Source: CAZVYN01 sp964631125 (GTDB taxonomy: Bacteria; Eisenbacteria; RBG-16-71-46; CAIMUX01). From it: 11,471 bases of DNA. The stretch is from positions 1 to 11,471 of the forward strand of contig CAZVYN010000103.1 in assembly GCA_964631125.1 (NCBI GenBank), written 5' to 3'. Shown here in pieces: positions 1 to 8,200 of this stretch; the first letter of the stretch is position 1, and each line of letters starts with the position of its first letter. Below the pieces are notes generated by a model. The model had not been told where the DNA came from. It made no database searches and was given only the letters and a program-made list of their open reading frames with translations. Made by a program: the position numbers and the translations under genes.

Positions 1-2771
1 ACGCGGACCTCGTCGTTCTGGCCGCCGAGCGTGGCGACGAACTGCGGTGGCGGCGGCGTGCGATCGACGACCGCCTGCACGTCCTTGGAAGCGCTGCCCA
101 GATCGCGCCCGGCGAGATCGGCGCGGATGACGGCGACGCGTTGCTGTCCGACCCGCGTGATCTGCGCCGGTCCCCTTCCGATCGAGACGTCGGCGACCGA
201 AGAGAGCGGCACCGGGATTCCGTCGGTCTGATCGACGACCAGATTGCGCACCTGGTCGACATCGAGGACGCCGGCCTGCGCCGTCCGCACGAGGATGTCG
301 AGTTGCCGGTCCCGCTCGCGCAACTTGGTCGCGACGTCGCCGCGGATCTTGTTGCGCAGCGTCTGCGAGACCGACTCCAGATCGAGGTCGAGCGCCGCCA
401 TGCGGTCGCGCTGGAAGCGGATCTGCACCTCGGGGCTCCCGTCCTCCAGGCTGCTGCGGACGTCGCGCAACCCGGGCACCTCGCGCAGCTCCACCGCGAG
501 TTGACCCGCGTAGTCGCGCAGCAGATCGATGTCGTGCCCGAAAACCAGCACCTCGATCGGCGTCTGGAAACTGAAGAAGGTGGGACGCCGGAAGGACGAG
601 CGCATGTCGCTCTCCCGCGCGAGCGAGCCGCGGATCGACTCGATGACCGAGGCCTCCTGCGCGCGGTCTCCCGGATCCTTGATCATGATGAAGATCTGCC
701 CGACGTTCTCGCGCTTCTCGCCGCTGCCGCTGCCCAAATCGGGATTCTCGCCGATGGTGGAGAAGATCGAGCGGACGCGCGGATCACGCCGGACGGTCTC
801 CTCCAACCCTCGGACGCGCGCTTCGGTCTGCGCGAGCGGCGTGCCGGGCGGCATCTCCAGAGTGAACGCGAACTCTCCCTGGGAGAACTGGGGCACCAAC
901 TCGGTCCCGATCGTCGGCAAGAGCAGGACCGAGAGGAGCGCGAGCGCGCCCGCGGCGGCGAAGGTGCGACCCCGGTGGCGGAGCGCCGAGCCGAGCACGC
1001 GCGGGTAGAGATCCTCGAACCCGGCCCAGGAGCGATCGAAGACCTTCTGCAGCGGACTCAGGAGAATGTCGACGCCGCGGCCCAGATAGTTCAACGCGAA
1101 GCGAGCGCCGCGGAGGAGGCCGCCCGGTGCGAGCACGAAGACGGCGCGCAGCGGCCAGAGGATGGCGGGAGTGGCGACGCGCCGAGCGCCGCGGGCGGCG
1201 CTGGCGATCGGCGCCGGGATCCGCCGCGACGCCGCGCGATCACCGGGGGCGGACCGATCGGTCTGTGTCCCGAGGAGATCTTCGCGCTCCACGCCGAAGC
1301 CCCGGTTGCGCCGCGCGCCGATCGTCGAGAGCACCGGGATGAGCGTCAGCGCCGCGACGAGCGAGATGATCTGCGAGGCGGTCACCGTCAGCGCCTGGTC
1401 CTTGAAGATCTGCCCCGCGATCCCTTCGACGAAGACGATCGGCAGGAAGACCGCGACGGTGGTCAGCGTGGACGTGGTCACGGCGCTCTCGACCTCGCCG
1501 GCGCCGTCGAGCGTCGCGTCCCAGACCGACTTGCCCATCGCTCGATGTCGGCCGACCGACTCCAAGACCACGATCGCGTTGTCGACGAGATTGCCGACGC
1601 CGAGGGCCAATCCGCCGAGCGACATGATGTTCATGCTGATGCCGAGCTGCTGCATGACGAAGAAGGTCGCGACGATCGAGAGCGGAATCGTCACTCCGAT
1701 CACCGCCGTGCTGCGGCGGTCCTTCAGGAACAGATAGAGCACGGCGATCGCGAGGAGCCCGCCGAAGATCGCGTTCGACTGCACCTCGGAGACCGAACTC
1801 TGGATGAAAGTGGCCTGGTTCGAGAGAACCTCGAGGTGCACGTCCTTCGGGAGCTTCTCTCCGAGGCGCGCGAGACGATTCTGGATCGCTTTGGCCACGT
1901 GGACGGTGTTGGCGCTTCCCTCCTTGTAGAGGGAGATCTCGACCGCGTCGCGTCCCTGCACGCGAGAGATGACCTCCCGCTCCTTGAAGCCGCGTTCGAC
2001 CGTCGCCACGTCGGCCAGCGTGACCCGTCGGCCCTGATCTTCACGCAAGACGGTGCGGCCGATCTCATCGATGTCGACGAACTGGTTGACGGTGCGCAGG
2101 AGGAACTCGGCGTCGCGGTCGCGGAGGCTGCCGCCCGAGGCATTCACGTTCTGGCTGGCCAGGATCTGGGAGATCTCGCCGATGCCGATGCCGAGCTTGG
2201 CCAGCTTGCCTTCGTCGATCGAGATCTGGATCTCTTCTTCCAGTCCGCCGCGCACGCGCGCGGAGGCGACTCCGTCGAGCGACTCCAGATCCTTCTTCAC
2301 CACGCGGTCGGCCAGGTGCCGCAGCGAAACCGGATCGAGTTCGCCGTAGAGGCCGATACGGAGGATCGGGTCGAGGTTCGGGTCGTAGCGCAGGAGCACC
2401 GGCTCCTTCGTGTCCTCGGGCAGATCGACCAGGTCGATCTTCTCGCGGACGTCGAGCGCCGCGTAGTCCATGTCGGTATTCCAGGCGAACTCCAGCGTGA
2501 TCTCGGAGGCGCCGGCGCGGGAGACCGATCGGAGATTGCGCAGCCCTCGGACGACGGAGATCGACTCCTCCAAAGGCTCGGTGATGAGGTTCTCGACCTC
2601 GGCCGGCGCGGCGTCGGCGTACTCGGTCCGCAGAGTCAGCGTCGGGTAGGAGATGTCCGGCAGCAGATTCCAGTCGAGCCGAGAGAGCGAGACGAATCCG
2701 AAGAGGACGGCGGCCAACGTGACCATCGTCACCGTGACCGGATGCTCCATCGAGCGGCGAACGATCTGCAC
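1..2771 (-). CDS. RND efflux pump, inner-membrane permease (3' end cut by window edge)
   Basis: Proton-driven inner-membrane pump subunit of the AcrB/HAE1-type RND family, expected to work as a trimer with the adaptor encoded just upstream. About 923 residues are present of a usual 1020-1060; the last transmembrane helices lie beyond the edge. Reading the minus strand, TM1 is near residues 10-28 (SMEHPVTVTMVTLAAVLFG), followed by a porter domain. TM2-TM4 span about 330-405, and the TM4 motif GNLVDNAIVVLE puts Asp397 where AcrB has its proton-relay aspartates. The second porter half includes the motif FVATLGGQNDEVR at the edge. The GTG start lies 2 nt after the adaptor's TGA, with a weak GGGGAA 6 nt upstream, implying translational coupling. 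Met8 (ATG at 2750) is an alternative but would shorten the usual N-terminal tail. TM4 has Asp-Asn rather than the Asp-Asp of AcrB and lacks the CzcA-type motif, so a multidrug or organic substrate is more likely than metal, though it cannot be named. The stretch between TM6 and TM7 is unusually long. Confidence 0.95.
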   Translation of the reverse strand, partial: MQIVRRSMEHPVTVTMVTLAAVLFGFVSLSRLDWNLLPDISYPTLTLRTEYADAAPAEVENLITEPLEESISVVRGLRNLRSVSRAGASEITLEFAWNTDMDYAALDVREKIDLVDLPEDTKEPVLLRYDPNLDPILRIGLYGELDPVSLRHLADRVVKKDLESLDGVASARVRGGLEEEIQISIDEGKLAKLGIGIGEISQILASQNVNASGGSLRDRDAEFLLRTVNQFVDIDEIGRTVLREDQGRRVTLADVATVERGFKEREVISRVQGRDAVEISLYKEGSANTVHVAKAIQNRLARLGEKLPKDVHLEVLSNQATFIQSSVSEVQSNAIFGGLLAIAVLYLFLKDRRSTAVIGVTIPLSIVATFFVMQQLGISMNIMSLGGLALGVGNLVDNAIVVLESVGRHRAMGKSVWDATLDGAGEVESAVTTSTLTTVAVFLPIVFVEGIAGQIFKDQALTVTASQIISLVAALTLIPVLSTIGARRNRGFGVEREDLLGTQTDRSAPGDRAASRRIPAPIASAARGARRVATPAILWPLRAVFVLAPGGLLRGARFALNYLGRGVDILLSPLQKVFDRSWAGFEDLYPRVLGSALRHRGRTFAAAGALALLSVLLLPTIGTELVPQFSQGEFAFTLEMPPGTPLAQTEARVRGLEETVRRDPRVRSIFSTIGENPDLGSGSGEKRENVGQIFIMIKDPGDRAQEASVIESIRGSLARESDMRSSFRRPTFFSFQTPIEVLVFGHDIDLLRDYAGQLAVELREVPGLRDVRSSLEDGSPEVQIRFQRDRMAALDLDLESVSQTLRNKIRGDVATKLRERDRQLDILVRTAQAGVLDVDQVRNLVVDQTDGIPVPLSSVADVSIGRGPAQITRVGQQRVAVIRADLAGRDLGSASKDVQAVVDRTPPPPQFVATLGGQNDEVR

Positions 2772-2773
2772 GC

Positions 2774-4054
2774 TCAGTTCCCCGCGTCGTCGGTGGATTC
2801 GGTCGGCGTGACCGTGAGTCGACGCACCTTGGCGCCCGAGCGCAGACCGCCTTGTCCGACGGTGACCACCTCGTCGCCCGCTTCGAGGCCGCTGACGACC
2901 TCGATGACGCGGTCATCGGTCGCGCCGATCATGATCGGCGTCTTCATCACGCTGTCTGCGACCGCCTTGTAGACGTAGTTCGAGCCGCCTTCGGACACGA
3001 GCGCGCGCTTCGGCAGAACGATCGCGCCGTCGCGCACTCCCGTTTGCAATTTGACGCGGACGAACGAGCCGGGGCGCAGCGGCCACTCCGTGCGGCCCAC
3101 CTCAGCCGCCGACATCGTCTCGCCGATCTGACAGGTGACCTTGAGCGTGCCGGTCCGCTCGTCGACGACCGGAGAGATCCGCAGGACGGTCCCGCGGTAC
3201 TCCGGTCCATGCTCGGTGTCGGGACTGACCCGCACCTCCTGGCCGATGCGAATGCGAGCGACGTCCCTTTCAGGCAGGTAGATGTTGGCGAGCAACGGTT
3301 CAGGATCGACCACGGAGAACAAGGCCGTTCCGGGCGAGACGTTCTGACCCGGCGCCACCATCCGGCGGGAGACGCGGCCGGCGAACGGCGCCGTGATCCG
3401 CGTGTACTCGACGTCGAGCGCGCGCCCCTTGCGCTGCGCCTCGGCCTGCTCCCACTGCGACTGCACGTTGCTCATGTCCTTCTCGCTCGCCAGATCGCGT
3501 TCGCGCAGACTCTTCGTGCGCTCGAAGTCTCGCTGCAGCATGCCGGCCCGCGCGGCCGCTTCCTCCAGCGCGACTTGCTCGGCCTGTCCGTCGAGGCGCG
3601 CCAGCACCTGCCCCTCGCGCACGCGATCGCCTTCCTCGACCAAGATCTCGCGGATCTGCCCGGAGATCTTGGCGACGACCTCCGCGTTCTTCTCCGCTTC
3701 CAGCGTGGCGGTCGAGGCCAGGTAGGTCGGCAGGTCGCGGATCTCGACGCGGGCCATTTCGACCGGCACCGGCGCCTCTTCCTTCTTGTCGTTCTTTCCG
3801 CGCTCGTCCTTCGAACCGAAGAGGCCGAAGAGCCCGCCCTTCTTCTGCTTCGCGTCGACGTCGGCCTTCGTAGTGTCCGCTGGAGCACTGTCGGCAGAAG
3901 TGGCGACGCCGCCGGTGTCCGCGGCCGCCGCGACCGCCACTCCCGACTGTGTCGCGGGCGCGTCGCTGGTCTTGTTCTGGCATCCGAGCGCCGTGAGCGA
4001 GAGGGCGAGGATCGCGAAGCCGAGGAAGCTCACGTCGGCAAGGCGTCGAGACAT
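2774..4054 (-). CDS. RND efflux periplasmic adaptor (membrane fusion) lipoprotein
   Basis: HlyD/AcrA-family adaptor, 426 residues, joining the inner-membrane pump to an outer-membrane channel. An N-terminal signal ends in TALGC, making Cys25 the probable lipid-anchored residue. Residues 26-95 are a low-complexity Ala/Ser/Asp then Lys-rich linker containing GGLFGLFGSK. The folded part begins at about 97. The first lipoyl half is 118-155 (SGQIREILVEEGDRVREGQV), a short alpha-hairpin follows at 156-212, and the second lipoyl half is 216-250 (ITAPFAGRVSRRMVAPGQNV). The beta-barrel covers about 252-340 and the membrane-proximal domain about 341-415. The ATG at 4054 was chosen because AAGGAG lies 8 nt upstream and the signal peptide starts there; the frame stays open upstream to 4312, but that part overlaps selD and is not protein-like. 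Its stop sits 2 nt before the pump's GTG. The short hairpin resembles adaptors of the MdtA/CzcB kind. The substrate is unknown. Confidence 0.95.
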   Translation of the reverse strand: MSRRLADVSFLGFAILALSLTALGCQNKTSDAPATQSGVAVAAAADTGGVATSADSAPADTTKADVDAKQKKGGLFGLFGSKDERGKNDKKEEAPVPVEMARVEIRDLPTYLASTATLEAEKNAEVVAKISGQIREILVEEGDRVREGQVLARLDGQAEQVALEEAAARAGMLQRDFERTKSLRERDLASEKDMSNVQSQWEQAEAQRKGRALDVEYTRITAPFAGRVSRRMVAPGQNVSPGTALFSVVDPEPLLANIYLPERDVARIRIGQEVRVSPDTEHGPEYRGTVLRISPVVDERTGTLKVTCQIGETMSAAEVGRTEWPLRPGSFVRVKLQTGVRDGAIVLPKRALVSEGGSNYVYKAVADSVMKTPIMIGATDDRVIEVVSGLEAGDEVVTVGQGGLRSGAKVRRLTVTPTESTDDAGN

Positions 4055-4128
4055 GGAGGGGACTCCTTCTAGAGGATGGATTGCCGGGACGCGGGCAGTA
4101 CGGCGCTCGCCGGTCGGGGTTGCATCGT
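4042..4128 (-). promoter_or_regulatory. Gap between selD and adaptor gene, with ribosome binding site
   Basis: The 74 nt between the selD stop and the adaptor ATG hold a clear ribosome binding site, AAGGAG, 8 nt before the ATG at 4054. A short GC stem (CGGC/GCCG with a four-base loop, around 4100-4111) is too weak to call a terminator and has no T-run. No convincing promoter was found, so the efflux pair may be co-transcribed with selD; that is inference from spacing only. Confidence 0.5.
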
Positions 4129-5160
4129 TCAGGCGCGGAGTCGGATCCTGCCGGTCCCCGCGACGAGTTCGCCGATTCGGCTGGCCTCGACGCGCCCCAG
4201 GTAGACGCGCGCGTCCTCCGGCGGCAAGCAAACCAAGAGTCCGCCCGACGTCTGCGGATCGAAGAGCAGCGCGACGTGCGCCTCGTCCAACTCCTCGGCC
4301 GCGTCGAACCAACTCCCGAAGTGCGCCCGATTCGCGCTCAGTCCACCCGGCCGATCTCCCTGTCGCGAGTGCTCGAGGGCGCCGGGGAGCAAAGGCACGG
4401 CTTGGAGGGAGACTTCCGCATCGACGCCGCTCGCGAGGGCCAGTTCATGGAGATGGCCGACCAGGCCGAAGCCGGTCACGTCGGTGCATCCGCTGACCGG
4501 CAAATCGTCCAACGCTTTCGCCGCCAGAGCGTTGAGCCGTCGCATCGAGGCGATCGCTCCCGCGAGCACCTCCGGCGCGACCGCCCCTTTCTTGAGCGCC
4601 GTCGTGATGACGCCCGTCCCCAATTCTTTGGTCAGGATCAGGACATCCCCGGGACGCGCCGCGGCGTTGCTGCGAACGCGCTCCGGGTGGACGCGGCCGA
4701 GGACGGAGAGTCCGAAGAGAAGCTCCGGCGCCTTCACGCTGTGTCCGCCGACCAAGAGGACGCCCGCCTCGTCGAGCACCGATTGGCCGCCCTTCAGGAT
4801 CTCGCCGAGAACGGAGAGCGGCAGGTCTTTCATGGGGAAGCCGACGATGTTCATCGCGGTGATCGGCGTCCCGCCCATGGCGTAGACATCACTCAATGCA
4901 TTCGCCGCCGCGATCGCGCCGAAGGTGAACGGGTCGTCGACGATCGGCGTGAAGAAATCGACTGTCTGGATCACCGCCAGTTCCGGCGTGAGACGAAAGA
5001 CTCCCGCGTCGTCGTGCGTTTCCAGCCCGACGAGAAGATCCGCATGCCGGATCGGCGGCAATCCGCAAAGCGCCTGCTCCAGGTCCCCCGGAGCCAACTT
5101 GGACGCTCAGCCCGCCGTCGACGACATCTCGGTCAGTCGCCGGATCTGTTCCTTCGACAC
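4129..5160 (-). CDS. selD: Selenide, water dikinase (selenophosphate synthetase), selenocysteine-containing; in-frame TGA at 5109-5107
   Basis: Makes selenophosphate from selenide and ATP, the selenium donor for selenocysteine and 2-selenouridine; cytosolic. The product is 343 residues when the internal TGA is read as selenocysteine. The N-terminus then reads LTEMSSTAGUASKLAPGDL, placing Sec18 and Lys21 where E. coli SelD has Cys17 and Lys20. The magnesium/ATP-site aspartates fall at Asp51 (ETHDDAG), Asp91 (NALSDVYAMGG) and Asp227 (TDVTGFGLVGH), the same numbers as in E. coli. GGHSVKAPE and DPQTSGGLL are further family signatures. The GTG start at 5160 is preferred because GAGGAG lies 6 nt upstream and the length matches the family (E. 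coli 347). An in-frame ATG at 5193 has no ribosome site and would add 11 residues. Treating the TGA as a stop would leave a 322-residue protein starting at TTG 5097, without catalytic residues. Neighbours are unrelated, and no selA, selB or tRNA-Sec is present. Identity is essentially certain; recoding is inferred from the alignment and the hairpin. Confidence 0.95.
5070..5106 (-). promoter_or_regulatory. Candidate bacterial SECIS hairpin directing UGA recoding in selD
   Basis: This hairpin starts on the base after the TGA. The lower stem pairs 5106-5102 (GCGTC) with 5074-5070 (GGCGC), five pairs including one G-U. A one-sided bulge follows (5101-5095 against 5075). The upper stem pairs 5094-5090 (GCTCC) with 5080-5076 (GGAGC), five perfect pairs. 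The apical loop is nine bases, GGGGGACCT, and begins 17 nt after the TGA. Known bacterial SECIS elements are hairpins of about 38-40 nt just 3' of the UGA, with a G-containing apical loop roughly 16-37 nt away that SelB binds. Folding was done by eye, with no energy calculation. Confidence 0.75.
5107..5109 (-). other. In-frame TGA read as selenocysteine (Sec18 of SelD)
   Basis: The codon lies between GGC and GCG in a frame that is SelD-like on both sides. Upstream codons give LTEMSSTAG and downstream give ASKLAPGDL, and the TGA falls exactly on the catalytic Cys/Sec position. Many bacterial and archaeal SelD proteins have Sec here. A sequencing error or real stop is much less likely, given a family-matching ribosome site and N-terminus upstream and the hairpin downstream. 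Confidence 0.92.
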
Positions 5161-5172
5161 GGAGGTCTCCTC
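5158..5172 (-). promoter_or_regulatory. Ribosome binding site fixing the GTG start of selD
   Basis: GAGGAG (5172-5167) sits 6 nt before the GTG at 5160-5158. It decides against the upstream ATG at 5193, which is preceded by CGCTCACA with no purine-rich site. The GTG start also gives conserved residues the same numbering as E. coli SelD. Confidence 0.75.
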
Positions 5173-5207
5173 AGGTTGTTCGACCCGCGCCATTGTGAGC
5201 GATCCGG

Positions 5208-5242
5208 GTCTCGACGAACACGTTCCGAAACGTGTTCGAGAC
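5208..5242 (-). terminator. Hairpin just after the lipoprotein operon; possible T-less terminator
   Basis: A perfect nine-pair stem (5216-5224 with 5229-5237, GAACACGTT/AACGTGTTC) encloses a four-base loop. It is extended by a five-pair outer stem (5208-5212 with 5238-5242) after a three-base one-sided bulge (5213-5215). It begins 2 nt past the TAG of the upstream lipoprotein gene and lies about 50 nt before the selD start. No T-run follows, so a classical intrinsic terminator is not shown. It could instead be an mRNA-end stabiliser or, as a 22-bp dyad, a repressor operator for selD. Confidence 0.55.
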
Positions 5243-5244
5243 GA

Positions 5245-8200
5245 CTAACGCGCGCCCGTCGGCCGGCTCGGCGCCGCCGCGCCGGCGAAGCCGAACCCCT
5301 GCACTTCGAAGCTCGCGGGGTAGGTGTTGGTGAGGAACGTGACGCTCTGGAAACCCTCGCTGCTCGGGGAAAAGAAAAGCGTGCGGTCGACCGAGGCGCC
5401 GACGGCGATGTCGACGGAGGCGACGTCGATCGAGAAGTCATCGAACGGATCGTCTTCGATGCTGAAGGTCATGGGGAAGCTCGAGAGATTCGTGAACGTG
5501 ATCGTCCGCTGGCTCGTGCCGGAGACGATGACCGCCCCCATGTCGACGACCGCCGGTTGGATGTCGATGTGGGCGCCGGTCCCGGTGATGGGAATCGAGC
5601 CGCAGTCCGAGGCGAGCATGGTGCAGGAGAGTTCGTGACCGACCATCTCGGGCGTGAACCGGATGGCGAAGGCCTCCTGTTCTCCTGGGAAGAGGGTGTA
5701 GTTCGAGGTCTTACCGAGGACCTGGATCGACGGACCGCAGGTGGGCCAGGTGAGTTGTCCCTCGATCACCGCGCCGCCGATGTTCCTCACCACCAAGTCG
5801 AGCACCTGCGGGAAGTCGACGCCGACGTTGCCGAAGTTCAGCGCCGGCGGCTCGATCACGCAGAGAGCGCCCAGTCCTTGCGCGGTGATCTCCGCCGCAC
5901 AGTCGGGCGTGACGAGGAACGCACACTCGTACGTCGTCTCGGCCGTCGCCGTGAAGCGTACGGTGATCGGATGGGTTTCGCCCGCGGCGAGCGTGAACGG
6001 CTCGAATCCGTCGATGAACTCGAACTCGCTCGAGCACGACTCCGACGGGTCGCAGACGAGCGTTCCGCCGCCCGTGTTCTCGACCACGAACTCGACCAAC
6101 TGCGGGACGTCGATGCCGACCGAGCCGAGCGCGGCGACTGGCGGGGTGATCGTGCAGATCGGATCGCCGGTCCCCTCGCCGGTCGCGGTGAGCGATCCGC
6201 AGTCGGTTCCCAGGAGGATCGAGCAGATGTCCTCGCCGAAGGCGGCGGGTGCGTAGGCGACCCGCACGCTGCGGGGAGGCGCGGTCGGGGAGAGCGCGAA
6301 ATCGCCGCCGCCCGCCTCGATCTGGAAATCGGCGCACTCGGCCCCGGTGCTCTTCTCGACCCGTCCGCGCAGCGTGCCGCCGCCGCCGTTACGGAGGGTG
6401 AAGGTGCGGGTGATCGTCTGTCCGACGGTGACGACGCCGAAGGGAAGCGAAGGCTCGCTCAGCACGCAGACCGCCACGGCTTGGCCGAATCCGCTGAGGG
6501 AGACGGCGTCGCAGCCGGTCGAGGGTGTCCACTCGCAGAGGTCGGTTCCCTCGTTGGTCGGCCGGTAGGTGATCTCGATCGAGAGGTCGCCGCCGGGCGC
6601 GATCGAGAAGGGTCCGACGATCTCGTTGTCGATGGTGAACTCGGGGCACCCCGCGATCTGCGTGATCTCGCCTGCGAGGTCGACGCCCCCCTCATTGGTG
6701 AGGACGACGACTCGCGCGCCGGTCACGCCGACGCCGACCGGCCCGAAGTCCAACTCGGTCCTGTCGAGCGCGCAGGTTGCGGCGGCCACGCCGGTCCCCT
6801 GCCAGGTCAGGCCCGGGCAGGAGGGACTCACGGTCAGTCCGCAACTGGTCGGGCCGACGATGGTCGGAGCGAAGAGCACCGTGAAGTCTTGGCTGATGTC
6901 TCGACCGAGCGAGAAGGTCGTCTCGCCCTGCACGGTGAACGGACCGCAGGCGGCCTCGAACGAGCCGGAGAGCGTGCCGCCGCCGTCGTTGGTCACCGTG
7001 AACTGGCGTTCGGCGGTCTCGCCGATCGCGATCGCACCGAAGTCGATCGTTTCGGAGGAGAGCCGACAGACCGGCGCGGCGTCGTCGGTCGTGCCGGACG
7101 CTTCGTTCGAGGGTGCGGAGACTTCGAAGCCCTCGACGGCGCGCACGCGGTAGGTGTGCGTGGTCGCCGGGGGGAGCGGGTCGTCGAGGTAGGCGCGTTC
7201 GTGGCCGAAGGCGTGGCCGAGCGTCGACCAGATCCCTTCGATCGACGTCTCGACCCGGAAGGAATCTGGCGGCTCGGGGGACTCGAAGCTCCACGCCAAA
7301 CCGAGGCTGGTCGCGGAAAGGGTGGTCACGGTGAGCGCGGTCGGCGGCGTCAGAGGTGTGCGGGCGTTCGCCTCCGCACTCGGCTCGGAATCGCCGCGGG
7401 CGTTGCGTGTGCGGACGCGGTAGCTGTATTGCGTCCGGTCGGTCAGCCCCTCATCGAGAACCTCGACCCGGCCGGAAAAGGCGCCGAGGAGCGTCGCGAG
7501 CAAGACGAAGTCGGGGGCGCCGGGTCCGCTTCTCTCGATCAGATAGGCCGTCTCCGTCTCGTCGAGATCGTTCCAGGCGAGGCGGATCGATTCGTGGGAT
7601 TCCGCGTCGGCGGTCAGTCCTCCCGGCGCGGTCGGCGGGATCTGGAGAGTGGAGACGCGCGCGAGCGGCGAAAGCGGCGCGAGATTCCCCACGTTGTCGT
7701 AGGCGCGAAGCGCGAAGGAATAGCTCGTCGCCGCCGTCAGTCCGGTCACCACGAACGACTCCGCTTCGCCGCTCTCGGACGGAGCCTCCAGACCCGACAC
7801 CACCGTCGCCGCGTCCCAGTTCGCTTCGGTCGTCAGGTCGAAAGGCGCGCGGCGCAGTTCGTACAACCCGGCCCGACCCACCGTCCCGTCGTCGCCCACG
7901 GCGGTCCAGGAAATGCGCACGGAGGTCTCGTCGATCTCGCTGAAGTCCAACTCCGCGATGGCCGCGGGCGGCGTGAGATCGAGCGTGCTCGCGCCGGGAG
8001 AATTGGAGAGACGCGCGCGGTTGCCGGCTTCGTCTTCGGCGCGCACGGCGTAGTAGTAGGTCGTTTCCCGCTGATGGCCGCTCACGGTGAACTGCTCGAG
8101 AGAGCCGACGAGAGCCGGGGTCGGAGGCTCGGCGAGAGTTTCGGCGAAGCCCCACTCGACTTCGGTCTGGATGGGCGTGCGCGACCGCCGCACGTCGTAA

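Noticed and set aside
2065..2916. 283-codon minus-strand open frame across the adaptor/pump junction
   Set aside because: It is in a different frame from both real genes and its Arg-rich translation matches nothing recognisable.
141..2972. 943-codon plus-strand open frame
   Set aside because: It is antisense to the RND pump, whose minus-strand frame is recognisable from its start to the edge. The translation is Arg/Asp/Glu/Ala-rich with no domain, as expected from a GC-rich complement.
4100..4111. Short GC hairpin between selD and the adaptor gene
   Set aside because: It has only four base pairs with a four-base loop and no T-run, as expected by chance in GC-rich DNA.
4055..4312. N-terminal extension of the adaptor gene to 4312
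   Set aside because: The extra 86 residues overlap selD, are Arg-rich and unlike any adaptor, and would bury the signal peptide that starts at 4054 next to a strong ribosome site.
4129..5097. selD as a 322-residue protein starting at TTG 5097
   Set aside because: This start would omit the catalytic Sec/Lys pair and has no ribosome site. The frame upstream of the TGA is clearly SelD-like.
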